Shown here: one piece after another, positions 25,631 to 32,550 of the stretch
Layout: the number at the start of each line of letters is the position of its first letter
Numbering within the stretch: position 1 is the first letter of the stretch
Assembly (NCBI RefSeq): GCF_010894435.1
Contig: NZ_JAAIXZ010000010.1
Location: 330,253-394,252 of the forward strand
Origin: Pyxidicoccus trucidator
GTDB lineage: Bacteria; Myxococcota; Myxococcia; Myxococcales; Myxococcaceae
DNA length: 64,000 bases
Reading direction: 5' to 3'
Position numbers and translations under genes: made by a program
The notes under the pieces: generated by a model
Seen by the model: the letters and a program-made list of their open reading frames with translations, nothing else
Database searches by the model: none
What the model was told of the DNA's origin: nothing

Positions 25631-26224
25631 ATGAGCATCAACTACGTCGCCCTGGGCGACAGCACGGCGGTGGGGGTGGGGGCGTCGCGGGGCGGGGGAT
25701 ATCCCGAGCGCCTCGCCTCCCGCCTGCGCAATGACGGGCTGCCGGTGGGCCTCACCAACCTGGGACAGAGCGGGGCGCGCATCCGCGACGTCTTCACCGG
25801 GCAGGTGAAGCGCGCGGTGGCCACGCAGCCCACCCTGGTGACGCTCGGGGTGGGCACCAACGACCTCTGGCGCGGCACCGCGGTGGAGGACTTCCAGGAG
25901 GAGCTGGACCGCATCGCCCGCAGGCTGAAGCAGACGGGCGCGCCGCTGGTGGTGGTGAACCTCGCCGACATGGCCCTGGCGCCGGTGGCGAAGCTGGTGC
26001 CGAGCGCCCTCTACGAGGGCCGCATCGAGCCCTTCAACGCCGCCATGGCCGAGGTGGCCCGCGCGCACGGCCTGCACCTGGTGGACCTCTACTCGGCCAG
26101 CAAGGAGATGATTCCCCACAACCCGCACTTCTTCTGCCACGACGGCTTCCACCCGTCGGAGCAGGGGTACGAGGAGTGGGCGGACCTGCTGCTGCCCACG
26201 GTGCGCACGCTCGTCGGGCGCTGA
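25631..26224 (+). CDS. SGNH/GDSL hydrolase
   Basis: A 197-residue esterase-type protein of the SGNH superfamily. Block I is ALGDST with nucleophile S11, block II is NLGQSGARI, block III is GVGTNDL with N77, and block V is DGFHPS with D171 and H174. The motif set is complete. No signal peptide is seen, so it is probably cytoplasmic. It starts 22 nt after the HtrA gene with GGAGGCGC upstream, suggesting co-transcription. The substrate (lipid, acyl ester or acetylated glycan) cannot be predicted. Confidence 0.85.
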   Translation: MSINYVALGDSTAVGVGASRGGGYPERLASRLRNDGLPVGLTNLGQSGARIRDVFTGQVKRAVATQPTLVTLGVGTNDLWRGTAVEDFQEELDRIARRLKQTGAPLVVVNLADMALAPVAKLVPSALYEGRIEPFNAAMAEVARAHGLHLVDLYSASKEMIPHNPHFFCHDGFHPSEQGYEEWADLLLPTVRTLVGR

Positions 26225-26227
26225 GAC

Positions 26228-26257
26228 GTAGGCTCTGCGCGGGCTTCCGCGGCCTAC
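26228..26257. terminator. Bidirectional hairpin between SGNH and GGDEF genes
   Basis: GTAGGC (26228-26233) pairs with GCCTAC (26252-26257), and inside it CGCGG pairs with CCGCG around GCTT. The arm overlaps the stop codon of the minus-strand gene, and the hairpin sits between the two convergent genes. Confidence 0.45.
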
Positions 26258-28188
26258 GCCTTCGCCACGCCGCCCGGTGCGGTGGTGGTGACGGCGGTGC
26301 CCTCGGTCGCGGGGGCATGCGGGCCCCGCTCGCGGCCCGGGTGCATCTCCATGCCGGGCTCGAACGGGGTGGTGCGGTTGCGGCCGCTGCGCTTGCTGCA
26401 ATAGAGGGCGGAGTCCGCGCAGTCGACCAGTTCCTCCTGCGTGGTGGCGTCGGTGGGGAAGTGGGCCACGCCGACGGACACGGTGACGTGGTTGCCGGGC
26501 AGGCCGGGCTGCGACAGCGACACCAGGTCCGCCACCGCGCGGCGCAGCTTCTCCGCCACCTCCACCGCGTCCGCCTTGGTGGATTGGGGCAGCAGCAGGA
26601 CGAACTCCTCGCCGCCGTAGCGCGCCAGCGTGTCCACCTTGCGCACGCGCAGCCGGAGCACGTCGCACACGCGGCGCAGCGTCTCGTCGCCCACGCGGTG
26701 GCCCGCGACGTCGTTGAGGCGCTTGAAGTGGTCCACGTCCACCATGAGCAGCGCCAGCGGGGTGCCGAAGCGCTGCGCCCGCGCCAGCTCCAGCTCCATG
26801 CGCTGGAAGAGGTGGCGCCGGTTGGGCACGCCGGTGAGCGGGTCCGTCATGGTGAGCTTCACCGTCTCCGCGTGCAGCCTCGCGTTCTTCACCGCCGTGG
26901 CCGCCAGGTCCGCCACCGCCGTCAGCAGCTCGATTTCCCCGGCGGAGAAGCTGGCCACCTCCGGACGCTGGAAGTTCATCACCCCCAGCAGCGTGCCCAT
27001 GTGCACCATGGGCACCGCCAGCAGCGCGCCCGTGTCCACCGCGCCCTCCACCAGCCCCCGCCGCGCGAAGATGCTGGTGCGGTCTTCCAGGTCCGGGAGG
27101 TACACCGCCTTGAGCGTCTCCGCCGCGCGGCCACAGGCGCCCTCGCCCAGGCCGAACGTCAGCCCCTCCGCGCCGCGACCCTCGGGCCACGCGTGCTTCA
27201 CCTCCAGCAGGCCCTCCGTGTTGAGCAGCATGGTGGAGAAGTCGGGAATCTGGAGCCGCTCCACCACCAGCCGGGTGACGGCCTCCAGCAGCTCGTCCAG
27301 CTCCAGCGTGGCGTTGAGCGAGCGCGCCACGTCGAAGAGCAGCGACAGCTCCCGCAGGCGCTCCTCCAGCTCATCCTTGAGGGCCAGCTTCTCCTTCACC
27401 ACCGCCAGGTCCCGGTGGGTGTCGATCTCCTCTGCCTTCATCGCGGTGAGCCGCGCCAGCATCTGGTTGAAGGCCGCGCCCAGCCGGGCCAGCTCGTCGG
27501 TGCCCCGCGCGTCCGCGCGCACCAGCAGGTCTCCCGCCTCCGCGCGCCCCATGGCCGCGCTCAGCTTGCGCAGCGGGCGGGTGAGGTTGAGGTGCAGCCC
27601 CAGCGTGGTGAGCAGCGCCAGCAGGACGATGAACAGCACCATGGCGCCCAGCGCGCCGCGGAACATCTCCGAGAGCTGCTGGTGCAGCGCCGGCTCCGTC
27701 ATGCGCATCTGCAGGACGCTCGCGCCGGGCACCTCTTCCTCGGTGTGGCAGCTGCCACACTCGGGGCCGCCGCCCATGGGCCGCACCACCTCCGTCACCC
27801 CCGCCGAGGAGCGCGCCGTCTCCGGCCCGGGCGACGTCAGCCGCCGGGCCTCGTCGTGGACGCGGCCCACCTCTTCCGGCCGGCGGGACCAGCGGATGCG
27901 CCCGTCCGGCGTCAGCACCCGCACGTCCTCCACCGAGCGGAACAGCCGCGTGTCCGAGCGGAGCACCTCCGCCACCGCCTCGTGCGCCCGGGCGCGCGGC
28001 GCCTGCGGCAGGGAGAACGTCGACGCCACGAACTCCGCCAGCGCCAGCGACTCCACCTGCGTCGCGTCCTGCACCGCCACCCGCGACTCGCGCCAGAAGT
28101 GGCCCACGCCCAGTAACGCCACCACGAGCCCGGGAAGGCCGATGCTCCAGAGGAGCTTCCTTCCAACAGTGTCCGGACCCAGGGGCAT
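26254..28188 (-). CDS. Diguanylate cyclase with periplasmic c-heme motif, HAMP and GAF
   Basis: A 644-residue membrane sensor. TM1 is about 11-29, the periplasmic domain about 30-177, TM2 about 178-199, HAMP about 200-255, GAF about 275-430 and GGDEF about 440-605. The periplasmic domain holds CGSCH (144-148), a CxxCH signature for covalent heme c. The active site YGGEEF is intact, and an RxxD (RKVD) sits five residues before it, the product-inhibition I-site. It should make cyclic di-GMP in response to a redox or gas signal and a cytoplasmic ligand. It appears monocistronic, with a strong promoter at 28249-28277. The last 35 residues are a low-complexity tail. Confidence 0.9.
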   Translation of the reverse strand: MPLGPDTVGRKLLWSIGLPGLVVALLGVGHFWRESRVAVQDATQVESLALAEFVASTFSLPQAPRARAHEAVAEVLRSDTRLFRSVEDVRVLTPDGRIRWSRRPEEVGRVHDEARRLTSPGPETARSSAGVTEVVRPMGGGPECGSCHTEEEVPGASVLQMRMTEPALHQQLSEMFRGALGAMVLFIVLLALLTTLGLHLNLTRPLRKLSAAMGRAEAGDLLVRADARGTDELARLGAAFNQMLARLTAMKAEEIDTHRDLAVVKEKLALKDELEERLRELSLLFDVARSLNATLELDELLEAVTRLVVERLQIPDFSTMLLNTEGLLEVKHAWPEGRGAEGLTFGLGEGACGRAAETLKAVYLPDLEDRTSIFARRGLVEGAVDTGALLAVPMVHMGTLLGVMNFQRPEVASFSAGEIELLTAVADLAATAVKNARLHAETVKLTMTDPLTGVPNRRHLFQRMELELARAQRFGTPLALLMVDVDHFKRLNDVAGHRVGDETLRRVCDVLRLRVRKVDTLARYGGEEFVLLLPQSTKADAVEVAEKLRRAVADLVSLSQPGLPGNHVTVSVGVAHFPTDATTQEELVDCADSALYCSKRSGRNRTTPFEPGMEMHPGRERGPHAPATEGTAVTTTAPGGVAKA

Positions 28189-28248
28189 GCGCTTGTTCGC
28201 GGCTCTCCGCTGCGGTGGATTAAACTTGTTTCACGACCTACCTACTGA

Positions 28249-28277
28249 ATTGTTAATTGGCTGACGCGCGCTGTCAA
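28249..28277 (-). promoter_or_regulatory. Sigma70-type promoter of the diguanylate cyclase
   Basis: On the minus strand a perfect TTGACA (28277-28272), a 17-nt spacer and AACAAT (28254-28249) lie about 60 nt before the ATG at 28188. The surrounding 28200-28330 stretch is markedly AT-rich for this genome, as expected of an active divergent promoter region. Confidence 0.6.
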
Positions 28278-28359
28278 ACGTAACGGGACAAGAATTTTCC
28301 TGCATCGTTGGTGTTGCCTCTATTGCCGCGCCTTGTCAGCAGCGTACTCCTGGGCTCCC

Positions 28360-29118
28360 ATGACGACCGCGTTCCTCACCTCCGCGCTGCTCCCCGTCCC
28401 CCATGGCTTCACGACCCGCGAGGGGGGCGTCTCCGAGGGGCCGTATGCCTCGCTCAACCTGGGCTTCTCCGTGGGCGACGTGCGGGAGAAGGTGCTTGAG
28501 AACCTCCGCCTGCTGGCCGCCGCCGCGAAGACGCCGCTGGGTGCGCTGTGCCGCGTGTCCCAGGTGCATGGGGACCGGGTGCTGGAGGCGCGGGGTGGGG
28601 AAGGGGAGGACCTGAGGCCCGTGGAGGGCGAGGCGGACGCGCTGTGGACGGAGGCGCCGGGCACCTGGGTGGCGGTGGGCACGGCGGACTGCGTGCCGGT
28701 GCTGCTGGTGGACCCGGACGGGCGGAGGGTGGCGGCGGTGCACTCGGGGTGGCGGGGCACGGACGCGGGCATCAGCGCGCGCGCGGTGGAGGCGCTGGTG
28801 GCGAAGGGGGGTCGGCCAGAGCGGCTGCTCGCGGCGGTGGGCCCCGCCATCCAACGCTGCTGCTACGAGGTGTCCGGGGAGCTGGCCCAGCGCTTCACCG
28901 CGCGGTTCGGCCCGGAGGTGGTGGAGTCCGCCGGCGACTCGGTGCGACTGGACCTGACACGCGCGGTGCGGGCGACGCTGCTGCGCGCGGGGCTGAAGCC
29001 GGCGCACGTGGACGTGCTACCGGCCTGTACCGCGTGTGCGCCCGAGCGCTTCTTCTCCCACCGGCGCGACGCGGGGCGCACCGGACGCCACCTCAACTAC
29101 GTGGTAAACCGCTTCTAG
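28360..29118 (+). CDS. pgeF: PgeF/YfiH-type protein (laccase-domain family)
   Basis: A 252-residue protein of the family once called multicopper polyphenol oxidases. Characterised members act as purine nucleoside phosphorylase/adenosine deaminase and, in E. coli, in peptidoglycan editing. The zinc site is visible as H70 (SQVHGDRV), C111 (GTADCVPVLL) and H128 (VHSGWRGT). The C-terminal ACTACAPERFFSHRRDAG, with Arg and His, is also conserved. ATG 28360 gives the normal family N-terminus (HGFTTREGGVS at 15-25). It may lead a transcript toward the envelope genes that follow. Confidence 0.88.
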   Translation: MTTAFLTSALLPVPHGFTTREGGVSEGPYASLNLGFSVGDVREKVLENLRLLAAAAKTPLGALCRVSQVHGDRVLEARGGEGEDLRPVEGEADALWTEAPGTWVAVGTADCVPVLLVDPDGRRVAAVHSGWRGTDAGISARAVEALVAKGGRPERLLAAVGPAIQRCCYEVSGELAQRFTARFGPEVVESAGDSVRLDLTRAVRATLLRAGLKPAHVDVLPACTACAPERFFSHRRDAGRTGRHLNYVVNRF

Positions 29119-29143
29119 CCCGCCGGGCGCGCCGGCCGTTTTC

Positions 29144-29173
29144 TTGACGCTCTCCGACGGGCCTTCCTATCCT
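29144..29173 (+). promoter_or_regulatory. Sigma70-type promoter of the CpoB-like lipoprotein gene
   Basis: TTGACG (29144-29149), an 18-nt spacer and TATCCT (29168-29173) lie just after the pgeF stop and about 28 nt before the GTG at 29201. This leaves room for a short leader with the site GAAGAGG. Confidence 0.45.
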
Positions 29174-29200
29174 CGGGCTGATCCCCGTCCGAAGAGGCCC

Positions 29201-30043
29201 GTGCCCGCGCGCTCCGTCATCTTCCGCCTGCTCGCCGCCGCGCCCCTGTGCGCGATGAGCGCCTGTGCCTCCACCGCCGCCAGTCAGGCGGACGTGGGGG
29301 CGCTGCGAGCCGAGGTGCGCACGCTGCGCGAGTCGCAGGCGCGCCTCCAGGAGCGACTGGCCCGGCTGGAGGCCCACGACGCGGTGGACAAGGCGCGGGC
29401 CACCGGCACCCCTTCGCGCACCCCGGCGGACGCCAGCGCCGAGGGAGCCCCTCGCCTGGGCCCCACCCCGGAGCTGGCGGTGGTGAAGCTCAAGCCCCGC
29501 AACGAGCCCGCGCCGAAGCTGCCCACGGCGGTGCCGGTGGTGGAGCCGGACTCGGACCAGGTGGAGATGTTCATCAGCGCCGCGCCGGACGGGGCCTCGG
29601 CCTCGCAGGACGGCGCCGCCACGGTGGTGGCCTCGCGCGACGACGGCGCGGAGTTGGTGGACCCCGAGCTGCTGGACGCCGAGTACGACAAGGCCGTGTC
29701 GCTGCTGCGCACCGGCAACGTCGAGGGCGGCGTGGAGCGCCTGCGCCGCTTCGCCGAGGAGAACCCGCGCCACCCGCGCGCGGACAATGCGCTGTACTTC
29801 AGCGGGCTCGGGCAGATTGGCCTGAGCGAGTTCAAGGACGCCGCGACGACGTTCGAGCGGCTCATCAATACCTATCCCGCCGGGGATGCCATGCTGGACA
29901 GCATGCTCCGGCTCGCCGAGTGCCGGATGCGGCTCAACCAGGCCGCGGATGCCAAGGCGCTCTACACCCGCGTCGTCACCCAGTTCCCGGGGACGGCCGC
30001 CGCCACGCAGGCGGAGCAGCGGCTCGCCGCGCTCCCTCAGTGA
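29201..30043 (+). CDS. CpoB/YbgF-like lipoprotein
   Basis: A 280-residue envelope protein. The signal peptide ends at a lipobox-like AMSAC (C22). A short coiled coil follows (about 28-60, LRAEVRTLRESQARLQERLA), like the trimerisation helix of CpoB. After a linker, TPR-type repeats occupy about 165-280. CpoB-type proteins link peptidoglycan synthesis to outer-membrane constriction with Tol-Pal. No tol genes adjoin, so the role is inferred from architecture. GTG 29201 is supported by GAAGAGG and by the signal peptide. The LysM gene follows at 27 nt. Confidence 0.75.
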   Translation: MPARSVIFRLLAAAPLCAMSACASTAASQADVGALRAEVRTLRESQARLQERLARLEAHDAVDKARATGTPSRTPADASAEGAPRLGPTPELAVVKLKPRNEPAPKLPTAVPVVEPDSDQVEMFISAAPDGASASQDGAATVVASRDDGAELVDPELLDAEYDKAVSLLRTGNVEGGVERLRRFAEENPRHPRADNALYFSGLGQIGLSEFKDAATTFERLINTYPAGDAMLDSMLRLAECRMRLNQAADAKALYTRVVTQFPGTAAATQAEQRLAALPQ

Positions 30044-30069
30044 AGGCTCTTTCGAAAGGACGTTCTGCG

Positions 30070-31281
30070 ATGCGCTCCCGGATCCTCACCTCGCTGATGT
30101 TGAGCCTCGCCATCGCGCCGGCCCTGAGTGCGCGCGCCCAGCAGGAGGGTGCCGAGGAGCAGGACACCGACACCGGCAGCGAGACGGAAGGCGCCGAGGT
30201 CATGGACGAGGCGCCCGAGCGTCCCGCCGGCACCGTGGCCGTCCCGCCGGGCGCGCCCCGCGGCCGTGACAGCGCCCCGGGCGAGGTCCACGCCGTGCAG
30301 GAGGGCGACACGCTGTGGGACTTGTCCCAGCGCTACCTGGGCAGCCCCTGGTACTGGCCCAAGGTCTGGTCCTACAACCCGGAGATCGCCAACCCGCACT
30401 GGATCTACCCGGGCAACCAGGTGCGCTTCTTCGGCGGTGGCGAGGAAGTGCCGGCCCGCGTGGGCGAGATGGTGGTGGACCCGGGTGAAATGACGGCGCC
30501 CACGGAGCTGAGCGGCAGCGACCTGGTCACCGTGACGGGGAAGATTGGCTACGACGTGTCCACGGCGCGCCCGGTGACGACGCAGGGCTTCGTCACCCAG
30601 CGCGAGCTGGACGAGGCCGGCCGCATCGAGGGCTCCTCCTCCGGCGCGCTGATGCTGTCCTACCCGGACAACGCCTACGTGCGCTTCAAGAAGAAGGGCG
30701 CCGCCAAGGTGGGGGACCGGTACGTCGTCTACCACACCACCCAGGCCATCAATCACCCGGTGACGAAGAAGAAGCTGGGCTACCTCACCGACTTCCTCGG
30801 CACGCTGCGCGTGGTGCGCGTGAGTGAGAACATCGTCACCGCGCAGATTGTCGACACCTGGGACGGCATGGAGCGTGGCGACCTGGTGGGCCCCGTCGGC
30901 GAGCGCCTCACCGAGCGCGTCGCCCCGAAGCCCAACGCCAAGGAGATTCAGGCCACCGTCGTCACCGCGCTGGTGCCGTACCTCACGCTGTTCGGCGAGC
31001 ACCACACGGTGGTGGTGGACAAGGGCAGCGCGGACGGCGTCCAGGTGGGCAACACCTTCACCATCCTCCGCCAGGGCGACCCGTCCCTCCAGGTGCTCGG
31101 CCAGGAGGCCAAGCCGCTCACCGCGAAGGAGAAGCGCTTCCCCTGGGAGAACGTCGGCACCTGCATGGTGACCGAGGCGAAGGAGCGCACGTCCAACTGC
31201 CTCATGCTCCGCTCGCTGGAGGAGCTCCTCCCCGGCGACCGCGCCGTCATGCGCGTCAGCGAGCCCACCGCCAGCCGCTGA
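30070..31281 (+). CDS. Exported LysM peptidoglycan-binding protein
   Basis: A 403-residue protein with a Sec signal peptide (1-23, cleavage near LSARA). An acidic/proline linker follows, then one LysM domain (about 73-122: VHAVQEGDTLWDLSQRYLGS, with a conserved Asn-Pro and the closing YPGNQVRF). The remaining 270 residues are beta-rich and conserved-looking without a named domain, containing VGDRYVVYHT and GSADGVQVGNTFTIL. It should attach to peptidoglycan in the periplasm. It is in an operon with the CpoB-like lipoprotein, 27 nt downstream of it, consistent with a shared cell-wall role. Confidence 0.85.
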   Translation: MRSRILTSLMLSLAIAPALSARAQQEGAEEQDTDTGSETEGAEVMDEAPERPAGTVAVPPGAPRGRDSAPGEVHAVQEGDTLWDLSQRYLGSPWYWPKVWSYNPEIANPHWIYPGNQVRFFGGGEEVPARVGEMVVDPGEMTAPTELSGSDLVTVTGKIGYDVSTARPVTTQGFVTQRELDEAGRIEGSSSGALMLSYPDNAYVRFKKKGAAKVGDRYVVYHTTQAINHPVTKKKLGYLTDFLGTLRVVRVSENIVTAQIVDTWDGMERGDLVGPVGERLTERVAPKPNAKEIQATVVTALVPYLTLFGEHHTVVVDKGSADGVQVGNTFTILRQGDPSLQVLGQEAKPLTAKEKRFPWENVGTCMVTEAKERTSNCLMLRSLEELLPGDRAVMRVSEPTASR

Positions 31282-31302
31282 GCGGCGGCAGGAAATGTGC
31301 AT

Positions 31303-31322
31303 CCCCTCCGCCACTGGAGGGG
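31303..31322 (+). terminator. Hairpin after the LysM gene
   Basis: CCCCTCC (31303-31309) and GGAGGGG (31316-31322) form a perfect 7-bp stem with the loop GCCACT, 22 nt after the stop and just before the dprA promoter. Confidence 0.4.
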
Positions 31323-31330
31323 CTGAGTGC

Positions 31331-31359
31331 TTGACCGGTGGCGGTCCGGTGTCTATGTG
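31331..31359 (+). promoter_or_regulatory. Sigma70-type promoter of dprA-topA
   Basis: TTGACC (31331-31336), a 17-nt spacer and TATGTG (31354-31359) lie after the LysM-gene hairpin and about 60 nt before the dprA ATG. It would drive the dprA-topA pair. Confidence 0.45.
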
Positions 31360-31417
31360 TCGCGCCCCTCCTGGGGACCCATCTTCTATATAGGTGGGAA
31401 ACGGGCAGGGGACGGGT

Positions 31418-32539
31418 ATGGCGGACGCTGACACGGACAGCCTCACGGCGGAGCAGCAGGCGTGCCTGGCGCTCTGGGCCGTTCCCGGCCTGGGGCCGAG
31501 GACGCTGGCCGCCCTGCGCCAATTCGCGGATGGACGGCTCTCCGCGCTCGCCGCCGTCCCTGTACGGGACTGGGTGTCTCAGGCGCCGGTCTCCCCACAG
31601 GTGCGTACCCGGCTGGCGACGGTGGACCGGCTCCCGCCCCTGGCGGAGCGGGCGCTGGAGGCCTGTCGCAAGGCGGGGATGGGCGTGGCATTCGCCGGGC
31701 AGCCCGGTTATCCGGACCGGCTTCGCGAGGTGCTGGACGCGCCGCCGCTGCTGTTCCACCGGGGGCGTCCGGGGCTGCCGAAGCGGCGGGTGGCCATGGT
31801 GGGCAGCCGCCACCCGGACCAGGGCTTCCTGCCCTTTGCCCGGGACTTCGCGCGGAAGGTGGCGGCCAGTGGGGTGGGGGTGGTGTCGGGCGCGGCGGCC
31901 GGGGTGGACCAGGCGTGCCACTGGGGCGCGCTGGACGTGGGCGGGGAGACGTGGGCCTTCCTGGGGTCTGCCCTGGATGCGTTGGACCCGGCGCAAGCCC
32001 GCCTGCTTCCCCACTTCCTGGGGAGGGGCGGCGTGTTCTTCAGCGAGCTGCCGCCCGGGGTCCGGGCGAGCATCACCACCTTCCCGCGCCGCAACCGACT
32101 CATCTCCGGCGCATCGGATGTGGTCCTGGTGCTGAGGGCGGGGAAGGGCTCGGGGGCGCTCTACACGGCGCAGGCGGGGCGGGCACAGGGGCGACCGGTC
32201 TTCGCGCTGCCTGGTGACGTGAGACAGGCGGCGGCCGTTGGTTGCAACGAGCTGCTGCGCGACGGGCATGCGAGGGCGTGCATGGGCCCGGAGGATGTGT
32301 GGAGGGTGGTGGGCGTCTCTTCCGGCGCGACGGTGACGCCGCGGGACAGCGATTCGTGGGAGGCGCTCTCGGCGGAAGCGAAGGGCACTTATGAAGTGTT
32401 GGACCGGGTTCCCCGGACATTCGACGAGGTGCTGGTCGGCAGCACCCTCTCACCCGCGGCGCTCACCAGCGCGCTGGTGGAGCTGGAGTTGACGGGGCTG
32501 GTCATCCAGCACCCGGGCAAGCTGTACGAAAAGATATAG
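31418..32539 (+). CDS. dprA: DNA processing protein DprA
   Basis: A 373-residue DprA/Smf protein, which binds single-stranded DNA and loads RecA during natural transformation. An N-terminal SAM/HhH-like segment (LWAVPGLGPRTL) precedes the Rossmann-like DprA domain with VAMVGSRHPD, VVSGAAAGVDQACHWGAL and TTFPRRNRLISGAS. The C-terminal winged-helix region is also present (about 310-373: EVLDRVPRTFDEVLVGS). ATG 31418 is preferred over an upstream start because of spacing from GGGGACGGG. topA starts 11 nt after the stop, the common bacterial dprA-topA order. Confidence 0.93.
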   Translation: MADADTDSLTAEQQACLALWAVPGLGPRTLAALRQFADGRLSALAAVPVRDWVSQAPVSPQVRTRLATVDRLPPLAERALEACRKAGMGVAFAGQPGYPDRLREVLDAPPLLFHRGRPGLPKRRVAMVGSRHPDQGFLPFARDFARKVAASGVGVVSGAAAGVDQACHWGALDVGGETWAFLGSALDALDPAQARLLPHFLGRGGVFFSELPPGVRASITTFPRRNRLISGASDVVLVLRAGKGSGALYTAQAGRAQGRPVFALPGDVRQAAAVGCNELLRDGHARACMGPEDVWRVVGVSSGATVTPRDSDSWEALSAEAKGTYEVLDRVPRTFDEVLVGSTLSPAALTSALVELELTGLVIQHPGKLYEKI

Positions 32540-32550
32540 GTAGGAGAGTC

